Shown: positions 7,435 to 16,599 of the stretch, one piece after another | Position numbering within the stretch: the stretch's first letter is position 1 | Layout: every line of letters begins with the position of its first letter | From: Clostridium simiarum | GTDB lineage: Bacteria; Bacillota; Clostridia; Clostridiales; Clostridiaceae | Assembly: GCF_018919175.1 (NCBI RefSeq) | Contig: NZ_JAHLQL010000004.1 | Location: forward strand, 62,001-126,000 | DNA length: 64,000 bases | Reading direction: 5' to 3' | Notes under the pieces: generated by a model | What the model saw: only the letters and a program-made list of their open reading frames with translations | Told to the model about the DNA's origin: nothing | Database searches by the model: none | Program-made: the position numbers and the translations under genes

Positions 7435-9786
7435 ATGATGTTTAATAGAGAAAACATAGAACATATAAAAAGCTTATCCTCATATGGAATTTTAATTGTA
7501 GTCTTGGCTTTTATGTTGTATTGCAATCAAAAATTGAAGAAAAATAATAAAAAAATGAGGTTAACCTTGCTTGAGGAAGAAAGTAGAAGGGAAGAGCTAC
7601 AAAAGGAAGTAGATAATCTAAGCACTATTTTAGTAAGTTCCGATGATGCTATTATATGTAGTAACCTAGATGGAACTATACTAAGGTGGAATAAAAGTGC
7701 AGAAGAGATTTATGGATATACTGAAGAGGAAGCCATTGGTAAAAATATATCTATAATTAGTGGAAGAGAAAACATTAAAGAGGTTCAGTGGCTATCTTCA
7801 AATTTAGAGGTTGGAGAAACCATAAAAAACTACGAAACTAAAAGATATACAAAAGACGGAAGAGAAATCAGCATATGTGTAACCTTATCACCAATAAAGG
7901 ATAATGAAGGAAACATACTTTATGTGGCAGGCATTGATAGGGAGATAACAGAGAAAGTAAAAGATAGAGAAAAGCTTATAAAAAGTTATGATGAGCTTTC
8001 TATGGTTTATAATCAACTTGCTGCCACAGAAGATGAACTCAGAAACCAAATAATAGAGCTTAAAAATCATGAGAAGGCATTAAAGCTTAGTGAGGAAAGA
8101 TATAAATTAGTTTTAGAAGGGGCTAATGATGCCATTTGGGAACTAGATTTTTCAGATGATTCTTTCTTTATATCATCTAAATGGGAGGTAATATCAGAAA
8201 ATACTATTTTAGATATAGATGACTTAAATGAAGCAATTTCAAGGTATGTACACCCAGAGGATATAGAAACTGTAATAAAAGAACTTCAAGATCACATTAC
8301 AGGTAATAGTGATAATAAGGAATATTATCAAAGTGAGTTTAGGATAAAGACAAAGTATGGAAAATATAAATGGGTTAATAGCAGAGGTAAGATAATAAGA
8401 GATAGTGATGGAAATGCTATAAAAATGGCAGGTTCTATTACAGATATTAATGAAAAGAAGGAGTCTCAAGAAAAAATAAGATACTTAGCTTATTATGATC
8501 CACTGACAAACCTTCCAAATAGACTTTGGCTTAAAGAAAAGCTTAATGAAATAATAGAGGAAAGTGGAAAAAATAACGAGAAATTTGCACTATTATTTAT
8601 AGACATAGATAATTTTAAAATGATAAATGACATTTTAGGTCATGATTTTGGTGATGATGTAATGAAAGGAATTTCAAGTACCATAAACCAAAAGCTTCCA
8701 CCAGCTGCTATTATGGGGAGAAATGGTGGAGATGAATTTATGGTAATATTAAAAAACACCAGTCACCTAAAAGAAGTTTGTGCATTATGCCATAATATTC
8801 TTGAGCCATTTAAAACCTCAATTAATATAAAGGATACAAATATTTATACAGGAATAAGTATGGGGATATGTATATATCCTTTTGATGGAAGCACTCCAAA
8901 AGAATTACTAAGAAATTCAGATGCAGCTCTTTATCATGCAAAGAAAAACGGAAAAAATCAGTACTGTGTATTTAATAAAACTATGGCAGAGGAGATAATA
9001 AGAAAAGGAACCATAGAAAAAGGTTTAAGAGAGGCACTAATAAACAATGAATTTATCATGTATTATCAACCGCAGTTAGATATTAAGACAGGTAAAATAG
9101 GTGGATATGAGGCTCTCATAAGATGGAACAGCAAGGAACTAGGTTGGGTATCACCAGGAGAATTCATACCTGTGGCTGAAGAATCAGGCATAATAAGAGA
9201 TATAGGATTTTGGGTTATTAAAGATGTTTGCAGACAAATAAGGATCTGGAAAGAAAAAAATCTAAAACTCTCTAGCATAGCTATAAACATATCACCTATA
9301 CAACTTCACGAAAGTAGATTTATAGAAAACATGCTTTATATATTACAATCTGAAGGTCTATCACCAGAAGATTTAGAAATAGAGATTACTGAAAATGTAC
9401 TTATAAATTTTTATGATAAAAATATCTTAGTATTAAATAGATTAAAGGACTTAAATTTTAGTGTAGCATTAGATGACTTTGGGACAGGTTATTCCTCTTT
9501 AAATTATTTAAGAGTAATGCCCATAAATAAATTAAAGATAGATAAATCCTTTATAGACTTTATTGAAAAAGATAAAAATATAACAGAAGGAATAATAGAA
9601 CTCTCACATAATATGGGTATAGAAGTAGTGGCAGAAGGTGTAGAAACCCAAGGTCAAGTATCTATATTAGAATCTATGAGTTGCGATAAAATACAAGGTT
9701 ACTACTTCAGCAAACCACTATCAGCTGAAGAAGTAGAAATATTTGCAGATCCCAAAAATGTAAGTGTTTCTAGGAATAAGCCATAA
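7435..9786 (+). CDS. PAS-PAS-GGDEF-EAL c-di-GMP turnover protein
   Basis: A 783-residue membrane-associated signalling enzyme. It has one transmembrane segment (about 17-30), two PAS sensor domains (about 62-175 and 215-345, each ending in a PAC-like IT(D/E)-rich stretch), a diguanylate cyclase domain with intact GGDEF (about 428) and DPLTNLPNR start, and a phosphodiesterase domain with intact YEALIRW (about 556) and DDFGTGYSSL. Both catalytic signatures are kept, so it may make and break c-di-GMP. No RxxD inhibitory site is seen before GGDEF. AAGGAG precedes the ATG. It stands alone. A stretch of 44 sense codons follows the stop in the same frame (see findings). Confidence 0.93.
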   Translation: MMFNRENIEHIKSLSSYGILIVVLAFMLYCNQKLKKNNKKMRLTLLEEESRREELQKEVDNLSTILVSSDDAIICSNLDGTILRWNKSAEEIYGYTEEEAIGKNISIISGRENIKEVQWLSSNLEVGETIKNYETKRYTKDGREISICVTLSPIKDNEGNILYVAGIDREITEKVKDREKLIKSYDELSMVYNQLAATEDELRNQIIELKNHEKALKLSEERYKLVLEGANDAIWELDFSDDSFFISSKWEVISENTILDIDDLNEAISRYVHPEDIETVIKELQDHITGNSDNKEYYQSEFRIKTKYGKYKWVNSRGKIIRDSDGNAIKMAGSITDINEKKESQEKIRYLAYYDPLTNLPNRLWLKEKLNEIIEESGKNNEKFALLFIDIDNFKMINDILGHDFGDDVMKGISSTINQKLPPAAIMGRNGGDEFMVILKNTSHLKEVCALCHNILEPFKTSINIKDTNIYTGISMGICIYPFDGSTPKELLRNSDAALYHAKKNGKNQYCVFNKTMAEEIIRKGTIEKGLREALINNEFIMYYQPQLDIKTGKIGGYEALIRWNSKELGWVSPGEFIPVAEESGIIRDIGFWVIKDVCRQIRIWKEKNLKLSSIAINISPIQLHESRFIENMLYILQSEGLSPEDLEIEITENVLINFYDKNILVLNRLKDLNFSVALDDFGTGYSSLNYLRVMPINKLKIDKSFIDFIEKDKNITEGIIELSHNMGIEVVAEGVETQGQVSILESMSCDKIQGYYFSKPLSAEEVEIFADPKNVSVSRNKP

Positions 9787-9941
9787 TCAAGTGATTCAGA
9801 GGTTCAGGTGGAGTTTGCTTATGAGGAATACACCTCTCCATCTGACCTAGAAGAACTTATAAAGATACCTAAATATAGAGGTGCTTATTTAAAGACATTT
9901 ACTTATAGAGGTACTTTTTAAGGAAAAAATAACTTATCATT

Positions 9942-10955
9942 CTATTTCAGAGGAGTAGGAATCACATCATCAAAGATATAATCATGGATTTGTTTTGTGG
10001 TAGCTTCCTTATCAAAGGGTAAATACCACACTCCATTTATCATTTCTCCACCATCTTTATAATATCCATCCACAGGAAATCGTTCCTGTTCAATAACTAT
10101 ATTAGGACTCATTAATATTTCACTACCTATTTTTAATATTTCTGTTTTAGATAGACTAGTTTCTACTAATGGTAAAAGTTCAGATACCAAGGAAGGATAT
10201 TTAGTAATTCCAGCAGATTGTATTTTTTCTAGCAATAAAGCTAATACAATTCTTTGCCTATCTGTTCTTTCAAAATCTCCATTACCCACATTTCGTATTC
10301 TGCTATAAGATAAGGCTTGCATACCGTTTAAGGTTTGAAGACCAGGATTCTTAACATAAGTAGGCTTAGTCTTTCTATAAGAATTTAATTCAGATATATA
10401 AAGATTAATCTGGGAAATCTCATCCCTTTTAACATCTATTTCTAAACCACCTAAAATATCTATAACCTTCTCCATATTATAAAAATTTATTGAGGCATAA
10501 TCCTTTATATTTAACTTATAATTTTTATTTAAAGTTTTGATAGCAAGTGAAGGACCTCCGAAGGCATAGGCATGGTTTAGCTTATCCTTACCATGACCAT
10601 CTATATTTATATAGCTATCTCTCATAATAGATAGCATCTTTATTTTATTACGATCCTGATCTATGGTTAGAATCATTGTAGCATCAGAGCGGCTAGGTTC
10701 ATTAGGTTCTCTTTGATCTAAGCCAAAAAAAGCTATGTTAAGTATTTCATGTTTTTGTTTTTCTTTTAATTCTTCTATGGTAGACTCCTCAATACCTAAG
10801 TCTTCATTAGTTTTAGATATTTCATTAGTTTTTACTTTATTAAGGGAATTTATAACATAAAAACATACCATACCTATTATGAATAAAAATATAAAAATTA
10901 ATACCATAAAAAAGATTTTCTTCTTTTTACTAGTTTTTTTTTCATCTTCAGACAT
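9942..10955 (-). CDS. LytR-CpsA-Psr (LCP) cell-wall polymer ligase
   Basis: Membrane protein that transfers lipid-linked wall polymers to peptidoglycan. A short basic cytoplasmic tail and one transmembrane segment (about 14-34) precede the LCP domain, with LNIAFFGLDQRE, SRSDATMILTID, RDSYINIDGHGKDKLNHAYAF-like and GG-rich segments carrying the Arg and Asp residues that bind the polyprenyl phosphate. ATG 10955 is chosen because AAAGGAG lies nine bases upstream. An ATG six bases earlier is too close, and further upstream codons are outside the family. It is paralogous to the LCP gene at 60.5 kb. It lies beside the SecA2-type gene, in keeping with wall-polymer work in this island. Confidence 0.92.
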   Translation of the reverse strand: MSEDEKKTSKKKKIFFMVLIFIFLFIIGMVCFYVINSLNKVKTNEISKTNEDLGIEESTIEELKEKQKHEILNIAFFGLDQREPNEPSRSDATMILTIDQDRNKIKMLSIMRDSYINIDGHGKDKLNHAYAFGGPSLAIKTLNKNYKLNIKDYASINFYNMEKVIDILGGLEIDVKRDEISQINLYISELNSYRKTKPTYVKNPGLQTLNGMQALSYSRIRNVGNGDFERTDRQRIVLALLLEKIQSAGITKYPSLVSELLPLVETSLSKTEILKIGSEILMSPNIVIEQERFPVDGYYKDGGEMINGVWYLPFDKEATTKQIHDYIFDDVIPTPLK

Positions 10956-11252
10956 GGACATATACTCCTTTCTCCAAAACTCTAGAAGTGTAAAAATTTC
11001 CAGTGGTAAACTATGAGGCAATTAAAGTTTTAATTTGTAGAAGTATTAATAGTGGTAGACATAGGATAAATCATGCTTAGTCTTATAATATTTTTATAAA
11101 GATTTAAATATGATGAAAAAGGAAGATTTAAATTTTAACAATGGACACAACTTTTTAAATAAATTATAATATTATGTGTTATGGTTGAAAATTCAACAAT
11201 TTATTATATATTTATACTAATATAGTATTTACTTATAGTAATAAATTTATCC

Positions 11253-11300
11253 CATTGCTACCATATGCCTTAAAGGCGGAGTAGTAAGTCGGTAGCAATG
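11253..11300 (+). promoter_or_regulatory. Structured leader hairpin upstream of the secA2-type gene
   Basis: Perfect 10-bp outer arms CATTGCTACC (11253-11262) and GGTAGCAATG (11291-11300) enclose a smaller stem GCCT/AGGC. There is no T-run after it, so it is not a simple terminator. It lies 73 bases before the start codon, in an otherwise featureless AT-rich gap (10956-11373), and may be an mRNA leader structure or a protein-binding DNA palindrome. Confidence 0.5.
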
Positions 11301-11373
11301 AGGTAAAATAAATAATTCATAATTGATATAGATATTTAAGAAATTAATATAAGGTTAAAAGAAAGGGATAGCT

Positions 11374-13830
11374 ATGGATATAATTGATAAGATATTTGGA
11401 AATTATAGTGAAAGACAAGTAAAAAAAATAATTCCTATAGCAGAGAAGATAATGTCATTAGATGAAGAGTATGGTAAGCTTACTGATGAAGAATTAAAGA
11501 ATAAGACTATAGAATTTAAAGAAAAAATAAGTCAAGGTAAAACCTTAGATGATATACTGATAGATGCCTTTGCTACAGTAAGAGAGGCTTCATGGAGAAT
11601 ATTAAAAATGAAGCATTACAAAGAGCAGCTTATAGGAGGTATAGTGCTTCATCAAGGTAGAATTGCAGAGATGAAGACAGGAGAAGGAAAAACATTGGTA
11701 GCAACCCTTCCAGCATACTTAAATGCCTTAGAAGGTAAAGGGGTTCACGTAATAACTGTAAATGATTATTTAGCAGAGAGAGACAAGGAAGAAATGGGAC
11801 AAGTCTATGAGTTTTTAGGTCTTACCACAGGAGTTGTGCTAAATCAAATGCAGGCTCCAGAAAGAAGAGCTGCCTATAACTCTGATATAACATATGGTAC
11901 AAACAGTGAATATGGCTTTGACTATTTAAGAGATAATATGGTGGTAAGAAAAGAAGAAAAGGTACAAAGACCACTACATTTTGCTATAGTAGATGAAGTT
12001 GACTCCATATTTGTAGATGAAGCAAGAACACCTCTTATAATATCCGGAGAGGGAAAGGAGTCCACAGAGTTTTATAAAATTGCAGACCATTTTGCTAAGA
12101 CATTGATATTAGAAGAAGACTATACAATAGATGAAAAAACAAAAGCTGTAATACTTTCAGAGCAAGGGGTAGAAAAGGCAGAGATTTACTATGGCGTAGA
12201 AAACTTTGCAGACGATGTAAATCTTTCACTTCAACATCATACAGTACAAGCTTTAAAGGCGAATTATGGTATGAAAAACAGTGTAGATTATATAGTTAGA
12301 GATGGTGAAATTCTTATAGTAGATAGCTTTACAGGTAGAGTTATGGACGGTAGAAGATTCAGTGATGGACTACATCAAGCTATTGAAGCCAAGGAAGAAG
12401 TGGATATAAAAGAAGAAAATCAAACTCTTGCTACTATAACATATCAAAATTATTTTAAAATATATAACAAAATATCTGGTATGACAGGAACAGCACAAAC
12501 AGAAGAAGAAGAATTTAGAGAAGTTTATGGGTTAGACGTAGTAGTGATACCTACACATAAACCTATAAAAAGAATAGACAGAGATGACTTGATGTATAAG
12601 ACAGAGATGGATAAATTTAAGGCTATAGTTAATGACATAGTTGAAACACATAAAAAGGGACAACCAACCTTAGTGGGAACTACATCTATAGAGAAGTCAG
12701 AACTTATTTCATTTATGTTAAAGAGAAGAGGAGTTCCACATCAGGTTTTAAATGCAAAGCATCATAAAAAAGAAGCAGAAATAGTATCCCATGCAGGTGA
12801 AGTAGGTGCAGTAACCATTGCAACCAATATGGCTGGACGTGGTACAGATATAAAGCTTACAAAAGAAGCAGAAGAACGTGGAGGGTTAAAGGTTATAGGT
12901 ACAGAAAGGCATGAGTCAAGACGTATAGATAACCAACTTAGAGGACGTTCAGGAAGACAAGGAGACGTAGGTGAATCCATATTCTATATTTCCTTAGAAG
13001 ATGAAATCATAAAAAGATTTGCTCCAGAAAGACTAGAAAATGTAATGTCAAAGGTAAAAATAGAAGAAGAAGGGCCTATACAAATTAAAAAGGTTACAGA
13101 TCTTATAAAGCATGCTCAAAAAAATGTAGAAGCCAATAACTTTGAAACTAGAAAAAATGTTTTAAAATACGATGATGTAATGAATAAGCAGAGAATTATA
13201 GTATATAAGCAAAGAAATGAAGTATTAGACAAAGAAGACATAAGTAAGAATATTTTATACATGATAAAAGAAGTTATGTATAAAGAAACAGAAATACACC
13301 TAACAGAAGATAAAAATAAGAAGTTGTCAGAAAAAGATTTAGAAAACTTAATTAAATATATGGAAGGAACCTTCTTCCAAGTTAATACATTTAAAATTGA
13401 AGGTTTTAAAAATATGACAAAGGCAGAAGTTCAGGAAAGCATATACAAAGCAGCTTGTGAAGTTTATTCTGAAAAAGAAGAAATACTAAAAGACAACCTT
13501 AGAATTATGGAAAGATCCATATTGTTAAAGGTAGTAGACTATAGATGGATTGACCACCTTGAAAATATGGAAAACCTAAAACAATACATAAATCTTCAAT
13601 CCTATAACCAAAAAGATCCTTCACAAATGTATCAACTTATGTCCAGCGATATGTTTGATGAAATGATATACAATATAAAGCTAGACACCATAAAATACGT
13701 ATTAAAAATAGAAATAAAATTATTTAAAACAGCTAACCCTGAATCAAAAGAAGAAAATTTAGAAGAAATTAAGATAGATTCTTCTAAAGAGCAATCTTCC
13801 AAAGATGAAGTAGAATCAAAGGAAATCTAG
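11374..13830 (+). CDS. secA2: Preprotein translocase ATPase SecA, accessory SecA2 type
   Basis: An 818-residue SecA motor that drives proteins through SecYEG. Walker A MKTGEGKT (100-107), [15 protein letters not shown] (207-221), and the second motor half with [12 protein letters not shown] and [11 protein letters not shown] are all intact. The C-terminus is a short acidic and serine-rich tail without the CxCGSGKKYK-type zinc motif that ends most housekeeping SecA proteins. This, and its place among S-layer and wall genes as in C. difficile and Bacillus anthracis, points to the accessory SecA2. AAAGGGATAG precedes the ATG. The likely cargo is the S-layer-like protein and its relatives nearby. 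SecA itself is certain; the SecA2 assignment is an inference. Confidence 0.85.
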   Translation: MDIIDKIFGNYSERQVKKIIPIAEKIMSLDEEYGKLTDEELKNKTIEFKEKISQGKTLDDILIDAFATVREASWRILKMKHYKEQLIGGIVLHQGRIAEMKTGEGKTLVATLPAYLNALEGKGVHVITVNDYLAERDKEEMGQVYEFLGLTTGVVLNQMQAPERRAAYNSDITYGTNSEYGFDYLRDNMVVRKEEKVQRPLHFAIVDEVDSIFVDEARTPLIISGEGKESTEFYKIADHFAKTLILEEDYTIDEKTKAVILSEQGVEKAEIYYGVENFADDVNLSLQHHTVQALKANYGMKNSVDYIVRDGEILIVDSFTGRVMDGRRFSDGLHQAIEAKEEVDIKEENQTLATITYQNYFKIYNKISGMTGTAQTEEEEFREVYGLDVVVIPTHKPIKRIDRDDLMYKTEMDKFKAIVNDIVETHKKGQPTLVGTTSIEKSELISFMLKRRGVPHQVLNAKHHKKEAEIVSHAGEVGAVTIATNMAGRGTDIKLTKEAEERGGLKVIGTERHESRRIDNQLRGRSGRQGDVGESIFYISLEDEIIKRFAPERLENVMSKVKIEEEGPIQIKKVTDLIKHAQKNVEANNFETRKNVLKYDDVMNKQRIIVYKQRNEVLDKEDISKNILYMIKEVMYKETEIHLTEDKNKKLSEKDLENLIKYMEGTFFQVNTFKIEGFKNMTKAEVQESIYKAACEVYSEKEEILKDNLRIMERSILLKVVDYRWIDHLENMENLKQYINLQSYNQKDPSQMYQLMSSDMFDEMIYNIKLDTIKYVLKIEIKLFKTANPESKEENLEEIKIDSSKEQSSKDEVESKEI

Positions 13831-13894
13831 ATTTAGATGGAATCTCCTTGAGAATTATTACCAATAGAATAGATGATATAAATTCTACTATAGT

Positions 13895-14098
13895 GCTCTG
13901 TCACAATGAAAGGTTGCTGATACTTAACAACCTTTTGTTGTGACAAACAATTTTTTGTTGTTGAATGTTTTTTATTTCTATAAAAGATTTTATTGTTTAT
14001 TTAACAACTTTTTATTGTGATAAATGGACTGAGTTTTAACAATCTTTAATTGCGACAACTCCATTTATATATCCAACACCTTTTAATTGTGACAGAGC
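13895..14098. repeat. Large inverted repeat with internal ATTGTGACA-type repeats
   Basis: Arms GCTCTGTCACAAT (13895-13907) and ATTGTGACAGAGC (14086-14098) are perfect complements, and similarity continues inwards (AAGGTTG against CACCTT). Inside are further degenerate copies of a roughly 20-base unit, (A)ACAACCTTTT(G)TTGTGACA, in both orientations. The region has no ORF. It could fold into one long branched RNA or be a small non-autonomous element. The rest of the gap to 14371 shows only a weak hairpin around 14173-14210. Confidence 0.6.
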
Positions 14099-14371
14099 AG
14101 GATACAACAAAATCATTACTACCCTCTCAGGGAGTTTTTCCTCAAAGAGAGTTTGCCATGGTAAAAACAGGATAAGCACAGTTCTTGCCTTGAAAGGGCT
14201 TTGCTTATGAGGCATATACTTTCGATCTGAACCTTAAAAGAATTAATTTACAAAAATAATAACCATAAGATAAAATCAAAGAAAGAAAAAACAGGAATTC
14301 AACAATTATAATTTAGATTCTAAAGGTTTTGTTGTAATATGTTTTTTCTTTCTTATTATATTGAGGTAAAT

Positions 14372-14497
14372 TTTAAGCAAAGAACCAAGAGATGTGATGG
14401 TGCGTGAATCGGTTAAGCAGGTACCCAAATCCATGATTTGATGGTAGTCGCTTACTCTTTGAGTACTCATCTGAAGTAATGAAGATGAGTTTCCTAC
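14372..14497. repeat. Dispersed modular hairpin repeat, copy A
   Basis: This segment is closely similar to 43620-43880. It contains modules seen there several times: AGAACCAAGA, AAGCAGGTAC, CAAATC-CATGATTTG, GTAGTCGCTTACTCTT and the hairpin ACTCATCT...AGATGAGT followed by TTCCTA. It runs up to the start region of the polymerase gene, so the apparent extra N-terminus of that ORF is repeat sequence. Confidence 0.7.
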
Positions 14498-14529
14498 TAA
14501 TGGTACAATGGGATAAAGGGGGAGGAGAA

Positions 14530-16509
14530 ATGGGAAAAGTAAAATTTCAATGGGGTAAACTTGAATATGTATTAATAGCTTTTATTATACTACTTCCAAA
14601 TAGATTTATTGGGGAAGAGGCAGCTTCAGCCTTGATGCTAGGAGTTGGATGTTTATATATAATAAAGCTATTAAGAAAAGGGGATTTAAGATCAAAGAGC
14701 CTTCAACTTAAAAAGGAAGACAAAATTTATATGAGTATAGTGGCAGTGATTATTCTATCTTGCTTTATAGCTCTTTCAAAAACCTATAGCATTAGTAAAG
14801 CTTTAGGAAGTACTACATTATATATAAATCTAGTGCTATACTATATTATTTTTAAAGTAATGAAAGAAGAAAAGTCTAATATATATAGGACCATAAAATT
14901 TACTATAGCAATAGTAGCAATTTTATCTATAACTATAGAAGGTGCCATATATAAAAATAGAATAATTGCAAACCTAGGGTATGCTAATAGCTTTGCCCTA
15001 CTACTTTTAATAGGCTTATATTTTGTATTAGTAACTAAGGTAGAAGAGGTTCCTAAAGTAAATAATAAAGACAAAAGAATAGAGAGTAATAAAATTAGTA
15101 GTATAGATGAGAGACTAAATCCTGATCTTTATTTTGAGATAATCTATCTCCTAGGAATATTGCATACAGGTTCAAGGACTACCATAATGCTATTATTACC
15201 ATACCTAGCCTTGGACATATACTTTTCATTGAAAAGTAATAGAAAAATAAGTTCTATTTACGGATTAATCGTATCATTAGTTCTCTATGTTATGATTAAT
15301 AAAATTTCCATAGCAGGTGCTATATTAGCACCCATAGTAATATTACTGGCAGTTTTTATATATAAAAATGTAAAAACTAAGATATTTAATAGGCTACTAC
15401 CAATAATAGTAGGAATATTGATTATAGGAGCTTTTACCCTTAATCTAAATCTAAATACCTTTAACAGAATAAAGAATATATCACTAAAAAATGCATCTCT
15501 TAATGAAAGATTTGTTATGTTTAAGGATTCTATAAATGCCATAAAGAAAGAGCCTATGGGACATGGAATGAATTCTTTTCAATATAATCAATATAAAGAT
15601 GCCACAGGAAGCTATGATGCAAAATATATACATAACTCCTTTATACAAGCTTATTATGATCTGGGGATTATGGGAGGAACAGCATTTTTAGTTCTCTTTA
15701 TATATGGAATCCTAATATCTTTGGGACAGTTCAGAAATATTAACAGAGGACAAACTAAGGGACGGTTCATAAATAAAGATAAAGAAAGCAAGGGGCATTT
15801 TATAACTATAAGTAATAGGGGACAGTTCATAACCCTAGCTTTATATCTTAGTATATATATCCATAGCCTTTTGGATTTCGACTTTTCTTTTTCTAATATT
15901 GCTTTAATACCTGTAATGCTTATAGCGTTGACAGAGGTAAATAAAGATAAAAATCAAGAAGAAATAATTAAAGAGGAGCCTGATTTAAAACCTAATTTAA
16001 AACAAAGGGTTTTCATGGGAAGTTCTATTTTATTAGCTATAATTAGTTTTTATATAGCATTAAATGGCACTGTAATATTTAGAGCAGTTCAATCTATAAA
16101 CTCAGAAGAGGTATTACTCCATGAGAACATAGTAAATAATCTAGAAGCAATTCTAATAAAGGATTATGAATTTTATAAATTAAAAGGAGACATTGCCTTC
16201 CAACATTATAGAAATGAAAATAAAGAGGAGGATCTTAAAGAGGCTTTAGGTTATTATAAAAGATCAGAGGAGTTAAACCAAAGAGATCCTGTAATTAAAT
16301 GGAACATATCTTATTTTTGTGAAAAGTTAGGTAATTATGATGAGGTAATGATTTATAAAGATAAGGTATTAGAAAATAGAAAGTTCTATAAAGAGGATTA
16401 CGAAGATTATAAAAGATTTCTCTTAAAGGCAATAAAAGAGGATGAGAAAAATCAAGAGATTTATAATAAAAGAATTCAAGAAATAGAGAAATATAAAGTG
16501 GATAAATAG
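14530..16509 (+). CDS. O-antigen ligase/polymerase-type membrane protein with C-terminal TPR-like region
   Basis: A 659-residue protein with about eleven membrane segments and a large extracytoplasmic loop holding the GHGMNSFQ...HNSFIQAYYDLGIMG block (about 335-375) typical of the O-antigen ligase/Wzy family. After the last membrane segment, about 140 residues form helical pairs resembling tetratricopeptide repeats (DPVIKWNISYFCEKLGNYDE). ATG 14530 is chosen because GGGGGAGG lies just before it; an upstream in-frame ATG at 14479 lies inside a dispersed repeat. A cytoplasmic loop near 15723-15832 contains four GGGGACAGTTCAT-like DNA repeats translated as RGQF-type residues, probably an inserted repeat. 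It likely polymerises or ligates a surface glycan. Confidence 0.85.
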   Translation: MGKVKFQWGKLEYVLIAFIILLPNRFIGEEAASALMLGVGCLYIIKLLRKGDLRSKSLQLKKEDKIYMSIVAVIILSCFIALSKTYSISKALGSTTLYINLVLYYIIFKVMKEEKSNIYRTIKFTIAIVAILSITIEGAIYKNRIIANLGYANSFALLLLIGLYFVLVTKVEEVPKVNNKDKRIESNKISSIDERLNPDLYFEIIYLLGILHTGSRTTIMLLLPYLALDIYFSLKSNRKISSIYGLIVSLVLYVMINKISIAGAILAPIVILLAVFIYKNVKTKIFNRLLPIIVGILIIGAFTLNLNLNTFNRIKNISLKNASLNERFVMFKDSINAIKKEPMGHGMNSFQYNQYKDATGSYDAKYIHNSFIQAYYDLGIMGGTAFLVLFIYGILISLGQFRNINRGQTKGRFINKDKESKGHFITISNRGQFITLALYLSIYIHSLLDFDFSFSNIALIPVMLIALTEVNKDKNQEEIIKEEPDLKPNLKQRVFMGSSILLAIISFYIALNGTVIFRAVQSINSEEVLLHENIVNNLEAILIKDYEFYKLKGDIAFQHYRNENKEEDLKEALGYYKRSEELNQRDPVIKWNISYFCEKLGNYDEVMIYKDKVLENRKFYKEDYEDYKRFLLKAIKEDEKNQEIYNKRIQEIEKYKVDK

Positions 16510-16554
16510 AGGATGAGTTTCATTTAAATACTCTTAGAAATGGGTAGTATCCAA

Positions 16555-16592
16555 TAAAAAACCCCCGAAGATTTAAAACATCCTCAGGGGTT
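16555..16592 (-). terminator. Terminator of surface protein paralogue 1
   Basis: Stem of about 12 bp (ATCCTCAGGGGT against ACCCCCGAAGAT, with wobble) with a run of T on the minus strand, seven bases after the stop. Near copies follow paralogue 2 and lie downstream of paralogue 3. Confidence 0.85.
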
Positions 16593-16599
16593 ACTGGGT

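Noticed and set aside
11374..13830. Housekeeping SecA1
   Set aside because: Not fully excluded, but the missing C-terminal zinc motif and S-layer context favour SecA2. Finding no other secA in the genome would reverse this.
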